Source of the DNA: Pseudogemmobacter bohemicus
GTDB taxonomy: Bacteria; Pseudomonadota; Alphaproteobacteria; Rhodobacterales; Rhodobacteraceae
DNA: 64,000 nt
NCBI RefSeq assembly: GCF_003290025.1
Contig: NZ_QNHG01000001.1
Span: 1,128,656 to 1,192,655 of the forward strand
Direction of reading: 5' to 3'
The position numbers and the translations under genes are program-made. The notes below the pieces were generated by a model. That model ran no database searches. It was not told where the DNA came from and saw only the letters and a program-made list of their open reading frames with translations. Positions 9,756 to 21,769 of the stretch are shown piece after piece (position 1 is the first letter of the stretch; the number at the start of each line of letters is the position of its first letter).

Positions 9756-10208
9756 ATGAGCGACAGCGATCTCATCTCGTTATATTCCGGCCCCATCCTG
9801 GCGCTGGCGGCAAATATTCCGCTGACCGGACGTCTCGCCTCACCTGGGGGGAGTGCGAAGAAACGCTCGCCCGCCTGTGGCTCGACGGTGACTGTCGATC
9901 TCGTGCTGCAGGACGGGATTGTGAGCGGATATGCCCAGGAGGTGCGGGCCTGCGCGCTTGGCCAGGCCTCTGCCGCTATTCTCGGCCGGGTGGTGGTCGG
10001 GCGCAGCCTTACAGAATTGCAGGAAGCGCGCGATGCGGTTGCCGCCATGCTGCAAGACGCAAGCCCGCCACCGCCCGCGCCGTTCGAACAATATGCATTG
10101 CTGATTCCCGCCCGCGATTTCCGCAACCGCCATGCCTCGATCCTGCTGGTGCTGGATGCGGCCTGCGACGCCGCCGCTCAGGCGGCCGAACAGGCACGCC
10201 AGCCATAA
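9756..10208 (+). CDS. IscU/NifU-like iron-sulfur scaffold-related protein
   Basis: A 150-residue protein with the NifU N-terminal fold: ISLYSGPILALAANIP, the SPACGS cysteine near residue 41, and the EVRACALGQASAAIL segment with a second cysteine. The third ligand cysteine of IscU is not found; the corresponding region reads RHASILLVLDA. It is annotated in relatives as an iron-sulfur assembly scaffold, but with two cysteines it may play an accessory role. The C terminus is alanine/glutamine-rich. It is divergent from hisI and not next to iscS or suf genes. Confidence 0.75.
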   Translation: MSDSDLISLYSGPILALAANIPLTGRLASPGGSAKKRSPACGSTVTVDLVLQDGIVSGYAQEVRACALGQASAAILGRVVVGRSLTELQEARDAVAAMLQDASPPPPAPFEQYALLIPARDFRNRHASILLVLDAACDAAAQAAEQARQP

Positions 10209-10243
10209 AAAAACCGCCGCGCGTCGGGTTGCGACGGCGGCGG
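10207..10243 (-). terminator. Rho-independent terminator for the small membrane protein gene
   Basis: On the minus strand a GC-rich stem (arms around 10214-10219 and 10238-10243, extended by CGTCG/CGACG) is followed by seven T residues (A run at 10207-10213 on the plus strand). It overlaps the last codon of the IscU-like gene. Confidence 0.75.
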
Positions 10244-10382
10244 AAGTCAAGCGTGTCTGGGACATGCGGGGATCTGCGGGACAGGAGCAAATCAGAGGCC
10301 TTCGGATCGGGACAGAGAAGGCCGGCATGTCGCGGGATCAGACCGCAGGCAGAAACTCAGCTATGCAGAAACCCGGACTCGC

Positions 10383-10505
10383 TCACCCCGCAACGGGCAG
10401 CGCGAGGGTCACAAACAGCAGCGCGAAAAGGGCGACGACGCCAAGAATATCCTCGGCCGCGTGGATATCGGCATTACGGCGGGCGGCTTTCAGTCGGGCG
10501 ATCAT
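10383..10505 (-). CDS. Small single-pass membrane protein, 40 residues
   Basis: The product has a basic N terminus (MIARLKAARRNAD) and one hydrophobic helix (about residues 20-38, LGVVALFALLFVTLALPVAG). The ATG at 10505 has GGAGG about eight bases upstream, much better than the upstream in-frame starts. A good terminator lies 140 nt downstream, which supports a real monocistronic gene. I do not recognise a functional family. Confidence 0.6.
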   Translation of the reverse strand: MIARLKAARRNADIHAAEDILGVVALFALLFVTLALPVAG

Positions 10506-10637
10506 CTTCACTTCCTCCTGCTCTGTGTTTGTTGCCCTATTGTTCTCACATGATTCAATGGCTGTAAAGAACTTAATAGGAACATACGCGAACATTCGTG
10601 GATTTCGGCGCGGGCAGCGGCCCGGCCACCCGCGTGA

Positions 10638-15172
<4,535 letters not shown>

Positions 15173-15886
15173 TCAGGCCGAGACCGCGAGCCTGCCGCCG
15201 CTGCGTTCGCCTTCCGGATCGCGCAACACATAGCCACGGCCCCAGACGGTCTCGATATAACTCTCGCCGCCGGTCGCTTCGCTCAGCTTTTTGCGCAACT
15301 TGCAGATGAAGACATCAATGATTTTCAGCTCCGGCTCATCCATGCCGCCATAAAGATGATTAAGGAACATCTCCTTTGTCAGCGTGGTTCCCTTGCGCAG
15401 GGAAAGCAGCTCAAGCATCTGATATTCCTTGCCGGTCAGATGAATGGCCTTGCCTGCGGATTCAACGGTCTTGGCATCGAGATTGACCGTGATCAACCCG
15501 GTGCGGATGGTGGACTGGCTATGGCCTTTCGAGCGGCGGATAATCGCATGGATCCGCGCCACCAGCTCTTCGCGGTGGAAAGGCTTGGTCAGATAATCAT
15601 CGGCGCCAAAGCCAAAGCCCCTGAGTTTGCTTTCTGTATCATCCGAGCCCGACAGGATCAGGATCGGCGTTTCCACCCGGGCAAGACGGATCTGGCGCAG
15701 AACTTCATGGCCACTCATATCCGGCAGATTAAGATCCAGCAGGATAAGATCGTAATCATAGAGCCGGGCGAGATCTATCCCGTCCTCGCCCATATCGGTG
15801 CAATAAACATTCAGATTGGCATGGGTCAGCATCAGTTCGATACTGCGAGATGTTGCAGGATCATCTTCGACGAGCAAAATACGCAT
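15173..15886 (-). CDS. ctrA: Cell-cycle/global response regulator CtrA
   Basis: OmpR-type response regulator of 237 residues. The receiver domain has the acidic pair in LVEDDPATS, phosphoacceptor Asp in [11 protein letters not shown] (about D51) and Lys in [10 protein letters not shown]. The DNA-binding winged helix includes [32 protein letters not shown] and the C-terminal WGRGYVLR. In Caulobacter CtrA controls cell cycle; in Rhodobacterales it governs motility and other dispensable traits. ATG at 15886 is the conserved start. The promoter-side region holds a near-consensus CtrA box, in line with autoregulation. SciP is encoded directly upstream on the same strand. Confidence 0.96.
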   Translation of the reverse strand: MRILLVEDDPATSRSIELMLTHANLNVYCTDMGEDGIDLARLYDYDLILLDLNLPDMSGHEVLRQIRLARVETPILILSGSDDTESKLRGFGFGADDYLTKPFHREELVARIHAIIRRSKGHSQSTIRTGLITVNLDAKTVESAGKAIHLTGKEYQMLELLSLRKGTTLTKEMFLNHLYGGMDEPELKIIDVFICKLRKKLSEATGGESYIETVWGRGYVLRDPEGERSGGRLAVSA

Positions 15887-15947
15887 AAGGCAAATCTCCG
15901 GTCCGGGCTGTCGGGTCGTCTTCGTTAACGACACTCGCATCCACTGG

Positions 15948-15962
15948 TTAATGCATGGTTAC
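15948..15962. promoter_or_regulatory. Candidate CtrA binding site upstream of ctrA
   Basis: TTAA at 15948-15951, seven bases, then TTAC at 15959-15962 fits the CtrA consensus TTAA-N7-TTAA with one mismatch. A further TTAAC lies at 15924. The site is 62 bp upstream of the ctrA start. Confidence 0.5.
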
Positions 15963-15998
15963 CACGCATAGATTGCCAGCGCGAAAATCCAATACAAC

Positions 15999-16277
15999 CT
16001 AAAGTTGTCTGAATTTTTGAATTGCTGTGACCTTGAGGGCTTTCTCGCCATGTTTTTCAACCGCATCACACCAGAGCTGGAACTCCTCTTCCGACAGCGA
16101 ATAGCGCTCACGCGCCTCCTCGGCCGTGATCAGACCATGCGCCACCGCCCGCACAACCGTGGCCTTGCGGCTGGCGACCCAACGTTGGGTCTGCGGCGCG
16201 GGCAGATCGGCGCGGGTCAGAATGGACCCGTCCGGCAAGGTCACCTGTCGCGGGCCGTCAACTCGTCTGAGATACAT
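15999..16277 (-). CDS. sciP: DUF1153 protein, CtrA inhibitory protein SciP
   Basis: A 92-residue helix-turn-helix protein with the family features PDGSILTRADLPAPQTQRWVASRK and the helices of EEARERYSLSEEEFQLWCDAV. In Caulobacter SciP binds CtrA or DNA and blocks activation of CtrA-dependent promoters. Here it sits immediately upstream of ctrA, about 110 bp apart on the same strand, so activator and modulator are genetic neighbours. The family assignment is clear; its regulatory effect in this organism is inferred. Confidence 0.88.
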   Translation of the reverse strand: MYLRRVDGPRQVTLPDGSILTRADLPAPQTQRWVASRKATVVRAVAHGLITAEEARERYSLSEEEFQLWCDAVEKHGEKALKVTAIQKFRQL

Positions 16278-16415
16278 TGCGTTTTCCGTTCACTGTCTGG
16301 TTCAGGCAGATTTGACCGGTTACGCTTAAACATTGCTGAACCCGCGCCTTGAGAGTAGGGAAGATTTTCATATATTCCGGAGCAATCCGGATCCGTACCC
16401 TATTGGCGACCTCCC

Positions 16416-17555
16416 ATGCCCTTTGACCGCAAACTGAATTCGCTCGGCTTTGACCGGGCACCGGCAGATACCCGTGTCGTCGTCGCCATGTCCGGCGGCG
16501 TCGACAGTTCCGTCGTGGCAGCGATGCTGAAGGAAGAGGGCTATGACGTGGTCGGCGTCACGCTGCAGCTTTACGATCACGGGGCGGCGCTGGCGAAAAA
16601 GGGTGCCTGCTGCGCCGGGCGCGACATCCATGATGCGCGCCGCGTGGCCGAGGCGATGGGTTTTCCGCATTATGTGCTGGATTACGAGAACACCTTCCGC
16701 GAAGCGGTGATCGAGGAATTCGCCGAGGCCTATCTGGCTGGCGCGACGCCGGTTCCCTGCATCCGCTGCAATGAGCGGGTGAAGTTCAAGGATCTGCTGG
16801 CAACCGCAAAAGAGCTTGATGCCGATTGCATGGCAACCGGGCATTACATCCGGCGCAAGCTGGGCGATATGGGGCCGGAGTTGCATTCGGCGGCCGATCC
16901 GAACCGCGATCAGAGCTATTTCCTGTTCTCGACCACACCCGAGCAGCTCTCATATCTGCGCTTCCCGCTGGGCCATCTGCAATCCAAGGCCGAGACACGG
17001 GCGCTGGCGGCAAAATACGGCCTGCCGGTGGCCGATAAGCCCGACAGCCAGGACATCTGTTTCGTGCCGAACGGCAATTATGCCAGCGTGATCGAAAAGC
17101 TGCGGCCTGATGCCGCCTCGCCCGGCGAGATCGTCGATCTCTCGGGGCAGGTTCTGGGCGAGCATCGCGGCGTGATCCATTACACGATCGGTCAGCGCAA
17201 GGGGCTGGGGATCGGCGGCCTCGGCGATCCGCTTTATGTGGTGAAGCTTGATGCCGAAAACCGTCGGGTGGTGGTGGGGCCGAAGGAGGCGCTCTCCACC
17301 CGCATGATTCCGGTGCGCGAGATCAACTGGCTGGGCGATGAGGCCCTGACCAGCCGATCGGAATGGCATGTGCTGGCCAAGGTGCGCTCGACCCGCGCGC
17401 CGCGCCCTGCGATCATCCGGCCGATCTCGGAGACCGGGGCCGAGGTGGAACTGATCGAGCCGGAAGACGGCGTCAGCCCCGGCCAGGCCTGCGTGTTTTA
17501 CGCCAATGAAGGAAGCCGCATCTATGGTGGCGGCTGGATCTGGCGCGGGCGCTGA
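16416..17555 (+). CDS. mnmA: tRNA-specific 2-thiouridylase
   Basis: MnmA thiolates U34 of tRNAs for Glu, Gln and Lys with sulfur relayed from a cysteine desulfurase. The 379-residue protein shows the PP-loop [12 protein letters not shown] near residue 30, the catalytic cysteine region [13 protein letters not shown], the second cysteine in [11 protein letters not shown], and the C-terminal beta-barrel with [13 protein letters not shown]. It is divergent from sciP and convergent with lpxB, with a large hairpin repeat between. Confidence 0.97.
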   Translation: MPFDRKLNSLGFDRAPADTRVVVAMSGGVDSSVVAAMLKEEGYDVVGVTLQLYDHGAALAKKGACCAGRDIHDARRVAEAMGFPHYVLDYENTFREAVIEEFAEAYLAGATPVPCIRCNERVKFKDLLATAKELDADCMATGHYIRRKLGDMGPELHSAADPNRDQSYFLFSTTPEQLSYLRFPLGHLQSKAETRALAAKYGLPVADKPDSQDICFVPNGNYASVIEKLRPDAASPGEIVDLSGQVLGEHRGVIHYTIGQRKGLGIGGLGDPLYVVKLDAENRRVVVGPKEALSTRMIPVREINWLGDEALTSRSEWHVLAKVRSTRAPRPAIIRPISETGAEVELIEPEDGVSPGQACVFYANEGSRIYGGGWIWRGR

Positions 17556-17559
17556 GAAG

Positions 17560-17670
17560 AGAGGGGGCCCTGCCCCCTCGGCTCCTCGCGGAGCCTCACC
17601 CCCGGGATATTTAGAGACAGATGAAAAAGGTCCCTGTTTTCATCTGTCCTTAAATATCCCCGCCGGAGGC
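17560..17670. repeat. Dispersed repeat, palindromic copy acting as two-way terminator
   Basis: A G/C-rich hairpin around GGGGGCCCTGCCCCC is followed by nested perfect stems: GGGATATTTA at 17604-17613 with its complement at 17651-17660, and GACAGATGAAAA at 17616-17627 with its complement at 17637-17648, leaving a 9-base loop. It ends in CGCCGGAGGC. It lies between the convergent mnmA and lpxB genes, so termination in both directions is likely. Confidence 0.75.
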
Positions 17671-17677
17671 ATGCGCG

Positions 17678-18844
17678 TCAGCGTAGATCTTGCGCTGCGA
17701 CTTGCAAAAACGCCAGAACAGACCGCGCCGCGCGCCGACCGGGCGCCTCGCCGCCACGGCCAAGGCGGTCCATGGTCACCTGCATGGCCTCTGCCTGGCC
17801 CGCAGTTTCGCCTGCCATAAGGCGGCGCAATGCCGGGACAAGGGTTCCGGCGCGGCAGTCTTTGCCGATGAATTCCGGCACAGTACGGGTCTCGGATACC
17901 AGGTTGACCAGGGTGACCGTGTCGATCCGGATCATCCGCCGCATCAGCCAGAGCGTCAGTGGCGCCATGTCATAGGCGATCACCATCGGGCAGGCCTGCG
18001 CCGCCAGCTCCAGACTGACCGTGCCAGAGGCCGCAAGTGCCGCGTCGGCCGCAGCAAAAGCTGCGGTCCTGTTCGCCACATCGGGGGATTTCAGGATCAC
18101 CGGTGCGCCGGCCCAGCCCGCCAGTTCTCCGGTCACGACATCGGCCAGATGCGCGGGAGTCGGCAGAACGACGCGCAGCCCTGGCAGCGCGGCAGACAGC
18201 CCGGCCACCGTTTCGCCGAAAGGCGGCAGAAGTCGCGTCACCTCGCCCCGGCGCGAGCCCGGCAGGACCGCGAGCAATGGCGCATTGCCCGCAATTCCAT
18301 GCGCGGCGCGGAAGGCCGCCGCATCGGCGGCGCTGGCCACTGGCTCGGCCACCACCGGGTGGCCGGTGAAGTCGCAGCTCATGCCGGCGGCTTCCATATA
18401 GGGCGGCTCGAACGGCAAAAGCGCCAGAACATGGTCGATCACCCCGGCCATTTTGGCTGCGCGTCCCGGGCGCCAGGCCCAGACCGACGGTGCCACATAA
18501 TGCACCGTCGGGATTTCCGGCGCTGCCTCTTTCACGATCCGCGCCACGCGCAGGCAGAAATCCGGACTGTCGATGGTGATCAGCGCCGCAGGCTTTTCCA
18601 CCAGCACCAGATCGGCACATTCGCGGATCCGGCGTTTCAGATGGAAATATTTCGGCAGCACCTCGGCGATGCCCATCACCGAAAGCTCTTCCATCGGAAA
18701 GGCGCTTTCCAGCCCTTCGGCCTGCATGGCGGGACCCCCGACACCCTCGAAACGCACCTGGGGCAGCAGCGCCTTCAGCCCCACCATCAGCGCGGCGCCA
18801 AGCCGGTCGCCCGAGGGCTCTCCGGCGATCAGGATGAATTTCAC
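17678..18844 (-). CDS. lpxB: Lipid-A-disaccharide synthase
   Basis: GT19 glycosyltransferase that joins UDP-2,3-diacylglucosamine and lipid X at the inner membrane. The 388-residue protein starts with the family motif ILIAGEPSGDRLGA, continues with FEGVGGPAMQAEG, APSVWAWRPGRA and LPGSRRGEV, and has the C-terminal SGTVSLELA region. Its ATG overlaps the lpxI stop by four bases. It is the last gene of the envelope operon, followed by the hairpin repeat. Confidence 0.97.
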   Translation of the reverse strand: MKFILIAGEPSGDRLGAALMVGLKALLPQVRFEGVGGPAMQAEGLESAFPMEELSVMGIAEVLPKYFHLKRRIRECADLVLVEKPAALITIDSPDFCLRVARIVKEAAPEIPTVHYVAPSVWAWRPGRAAKMAGVIDHVLALLPFEPPYMEAAGMSCDFTGHPVVAEPVASAADAAAFRAAHGIAGNAPLLAVLPGSRRGEVTRLLPPFGETVAGLSAALPGLRVVLPTPAHLADVVTGELAGWAGAPVILKSPDVANRTAAFAAADAALAASGTVSLELAAQACPMVIAYDMAPLTLWLMRRMIRIDTVTLVNLVSETRTVPEFIGKDCRAGTLVPALRRLMAGETAGQAEAMQVTMDRLGRGGEAPGRRAARSVLAFLQVAAQDLR

Positions 18845-19662
18845 GCGTAGTCTCCGGGCGCTCTCGCCCAGAGGAAAATCCCGGCCTCACGCGCGGCCGC
18901 ACGCATTGCGGGCAGGTCAAGGCAGATGACACCGCCGGCCTCCCATGCGATGCCGCCAAGCCCGGACCCGGCCACGGCGGCCACGGTTGCGGGCCCAAGC
19001 GCCGGCAGGTCGATGCGGCGATCCTGCAGGGGTTTCGGTGCCTTATACAAAAGCCCCCGCCCGCGTGCGGCATCGGGGCGCAGAGCGGCGGGCAGCCCGG
19101 CTACGGTTGCGAGCATCGCATCGGTCCCCGCCAGCGTCTCGGTCGCAAGGCAAAGCCCCTGCTGCACCACACAGCCCTGGCCGACATCGACCCGGCCAAG
19201 CGCCTCGGCGATCAGCGCCGCCCGTGCGGCATCCTGACGGTCACGGAGCATCGCCTCGCCGGCGTAAAATGCCGCCTCGGGCACCAGAGAAGGCGCCAGC
19301 CCGGAGGCGCCGATGATCGTGAAGCCGTCCTCTTCGAACAGCGCGATCACCTCGCGCAGAGTCGCGTCATCGCCCTGGGCCAGCGAGGCCATCAGACGCG
19401 GCACGATCCCGGCGGTCAGTGGATCGAAAAGCGCGGGATCAAGGCGCGGGCGCTGCACAGCACCGGCAAAACAGACACCGGTGACACCGGCCTCATGCAA
19501 GGCGGCAAAGAACGGGTAGAGCCGCTCGATCCGAAAGGTCAGGTCGGGCACCAGACCCTCGGGCGCGAAACCGTCAAGCGCCGCGATAAAGGGGCGCTGA
19601 GGCGCCGCCGCCACCAGCGCCGCCGGCAGCGCACCGCGCCCGGCAATTATCGCGACGCTCAT
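18841..19662 (-). CDS. lpxI: UDP-2,3-diacylglucosamine diphosphatase LpxI
   Basis: DUF1009/LpxI enzyme of 273 residues that hydrolyses UDP-2,3-diacylglucosamine to lipid X, replacing LpxH in alphaproteobacteria. Recognisable segments are IAGRGALP at the start, GVTGVCFAGAVQRP, GFTIIGA and the C-terminal DRRIDLPALGPATVAAVAGSGLGGIA. It overlaps lpxA and lpxB by four bases on each side, giving strict lpxA-lpxI-lpxB coupling. Confidence 0.94.
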   Translation of the reverse strand: MSVAIIAGRGALPAALVAAAPQRPFIAALDGFAPEGLVPDLTFRIERLYPFFAALHEAGVTGVCFAGAVQRPRLDPALFDPLTAGIVPRLMASLAQGDDATLREVIALFEEDGFTIIGASGLAPSLVPEAAFYAGEAMLRDRQDAARAALIAEALGRVDVGQGCVVQQGLCLATETLAGTDAMLATVAGLPAALRPDAARGRGLLYKAPKPLQDRRIDLPALGPATVAAVAGSGLGGIAWEAGGVICLDLPAMRAAAREAGIFLWARAPGDYA

Positions 19663-20465
19663 TTCGCGCCTTTCGGGGTCAGGAAGGACCGATCCGAGGC
19701 CGCAAGGATGAATTCGGAAATCTCGCGCACGGCGGCAGAGTCGAAATCCTCGACCAGGCGCGCGGCGCGGTCGTGGAAATTGCCCTCGCCCTGGGCCAGC
19801 ATCTGATAGGCGGCGCGCAGCTGGGTGATCTCGGCCCGGGTCACACCGCGCCGTTTCAGCCCGACAAGGTTCAGCCCGTCCAGCTCGCCGCGCGGCGCCT
19901 GGACAAGGCCGTAAGGGATCACGTCATTCGTCACCATGGTGACCGCACCGATAATGGCGCCCTTGCCGATCCGGACCCATTGATGCACGCCCGAAAGCCC
20001 ACCGATGATCACGTCATCGCCGATATGGCAATGGCCGGCAATGGCGACATTGTTCACCAGAATCACCCGGTCGCCGATGATGCTGTCATGGCCGACATGG
20101 GCGCCGGTCATAATCAGGCAGTCATCGCCGACGCGCGTGATGCCGCCGCCGCCCTCGGTGCCGGTGTTCAGCGTGGCGCCTTCGCGGATGCGGCAGCGGG
20201 CACCGACCTGCAGCCGGGTGCGCTCGCCCCTGAATTTCAGATCCTGCGGCACCTCGCCCACGGTGGCGAAAGGCCAGATCGTGCTTTCCTCGCCGATCTC
20301 GGTCCAGCCGGTGACCACGGTATGCGATTTCAGCGTGACGCCGCGATGCAGGGTGACCTCTTCGCCCACCACGCAAAACGGCCCGATATGGCAATCCGGG
20401 CCGATCTCGGCCCCGTCGTCGATCACGGCGGAAGGATGGATGACGGCGGTTCCGTGAATGGCCAT
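19659..20465 (-). CDS. lpxA: Acyl-ACP--UDP-N-acetylglucosamine O-acyltransferase
   Basis: First step of lipid A synthesis. The 268-residue protein is a left-handed beta-helix of hexapeptide repeats (IHPSAVIDDGAEIGPDCHIGPF onward) with the catalytic His region in ITGAHVGHDSIIGD-type sequence (here MTGAHVGHDS) and the C-terminal helical domain with LNLVGLKRRG. It follows fabZ after a 3-nt gap and overlaps lpxI. Confidence 0.97.
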   Translation of the reverse strand: MAIHGTAVIHPSAVIDDGAEIGPDCHIGPFCVVGEEVTLHRGVTLKSHTVVTGWTEIGEESTIWPFATVGEVPQDLKFRGERTRLQVGARCRIREGATLNTGTEGGGGITRVGDDCLIMTGAHVGHDSIIGDRVILVNNVAIAGHCHIGDDVIIGGLSGVHQWVRIGKGAIIGAVTMVTNDVIPYGLVQAPRGELDGLNLVGLKRRGVTRAEITQLRAAYQMLAQGEGNFHDRAARLVEDFDSAAVREISEFILAASDRSFLTPKGAK

Positions 20466-20468
20466 GGA

Positions 20469-20942
20469 TCAGGCTTTCGGAAGGTCGAACATGGCGGTGA
20501 ATTCGGCCTCACAGGCGAGCTCGCCATCAACCATGGCGCGCCCCGAGAATTTCCACACCTTGCCACCGCCGCGCAAAGCTTTGACATGCAGCTCAAGCAC
20601 ATCGCCGGGCACCACCTTGCGGCGGAATTTCACCCCGTCGACGCCCATGAAGAAGACTTTGGCATTCTTGTCGACCAGATCCATCGACAGCCCCACCAGC
20701 ACGCCCGAAGTCTGCGCCATCGCCTCGATGATCATCACGCCGGGGAAAATCGGCATGCCGGGAAAATGGCCGGTGAATTGCGGCTCGTTATAGGTGATGC
20801 ATTTCACACCGATGCAGGATTCATTGATCACCACATCGCGGACCTTGTCGATCAGCAGAAAGGGGTAGCGGTGGGGGATGATCCGCTGGATCAGATCCAG
20901 ATCGGCATTGGTGACGGCCTTGGCGTCCGCTTGGGCATCCAT
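20469..20942 (-). CDS. fabZ: 3-hydroxyacyl-ACP dehydratase FabZ
   Basis: Hot-dog-fold dehydratase of fatty acid elongation, 157 residues. The catalytic His lies in [12 protein letters not shown] and the Glu in VMIIEAMAQ; the [11 protein letters not shown] motif is at the start. ATG at 20942 is preferred because AGGAGG lies nine bases upstream; an ATG three codons earlier touches that site and the long frame beyond it is not conserved. Adjacent to lpxA as in most proteobacteria, where both compete for hydroxymyristoyl-ACP. Confidence 0.96.
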   Translation of the reverse strand: MDAQADAKAVTNADLDLIQRIIPHRYPFLLIDKVRDVVINESCIGVKCITYNEPQFTGHFPGMPIFPGVMIIEAMAQTSGVLVGLSMDLVDKNAKVFFMGVDGVKFRRKVVPGDVLELHVKALRGGGKVWKFSGRAMVDGELACEAEFTAMFDLPKA

Positions 20943-21090
20943 CTGGCGCATCCTCCTCAGATCACTTTTGGGTATAAGAACAGCGGCATTCCGCCCGGTT
21001 TTCCGACTGCTACCAAGTTGGCGGCGGCGGGGCAAGTTCCGCTGAACAGGTGCGGGACATTCCGGCGAAGCCCCCGCAAAGGGTCGGGTT

Positions 21091-21768
21091 TTATGGCGCG
21101 GATCCGGGCGCGGTATCGGTGCCGTCGGGCGGCACGCCCTGCCCGTCCTGTGCCGGCGCCTCGCCTGGTTCTTCGGGCATCGGCAACCGTTGATTCATCA
21201 GCTCGATGGCGCGCTGTGTCACATCGGCAGAGCTGCGCGAGAGAATCAGAATATCATCGGCAATGATCGCCACCGCGCCATATTCATCCAGCAATTCCGC
21301 CATCAGCGGCACCGAGAGCTCCACAAAGGTCTTGCGGTCCTCATCCAGCTTGCGGTTGATCGCGCGCAGCTTGGCATCCTGGGTCTGGCGGAATTCCTCG
21401 ACCTTGCGGTCGAAATCGCGGGCCAGAGCCGAGAATTCTTCGGCCGTGATCTGGCCGCGCTTTTCGGTCAGGCCAAGCTCTTCCTTTTCCAGCGCCGCCT
21501 CGATGGTGCGATTCTCGGCGCTGAGGGCGGAAGCCGCCTGTTCTGCCGCCCGCATCGCAGCCGCGCCCCAGGCAGATTTCTCGAACAACGCGGCCTGGTT
21601 GAGGGTGAGAAGCGCCAGATTGCCGGTTCCATCCGCAACGGCAGTGCTGCCGCCCGCAGGGTCCGGGGCAATGGTCCCGGAGGTTCCATCCTGCGCCATG
21701 GCCGCGCTGCCGAGGCCCATGGCCATCAGCAGCGCCGCAAGAGGCCAGAGCGGTGCCCCCGCTGCCAT
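21091..21768 (-). CDS. OmpH/Skp-family periplasmic chaperone
   Basis: A 225-residue protein with an N-terminal signal peptide ending near SAAMAQ, followed by a hydrophobic strand ([19 protein letters not shown]) and a long alpha-helical coiled region (about residues 75-150) typical of Skp, the chaperone that holds unfolded outer-membrane proteins. The C-terminal 40 residues are proline-, glycine- and aspartate-rich, longer than in enteric Skp. Its start lies one base after the bamA stop, matching the usual bamA-skp order. Confidence 0.88.
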   Translation of the reverse strand: MAAGAPLWPLAALLMAMGLGSAAMAQDGTSGTIAPDPAGGSTAVADGTGNLALLTLNQAALFEKSAWGAAAMRAAEQAASALSAENRTIEAALEKEELGLTEKRGQITAEEFSALARDFDRKVEEFRQTQDAKLRAINRKLDEDRKTFVELSVPLMAELLDEYGAVAIIADDILILSRSSADVTQRAIELMNQRLPMPEEPGEAPAQDGQGVPPDGTDTAPGSAP

Positions 21769-21769
21769 C

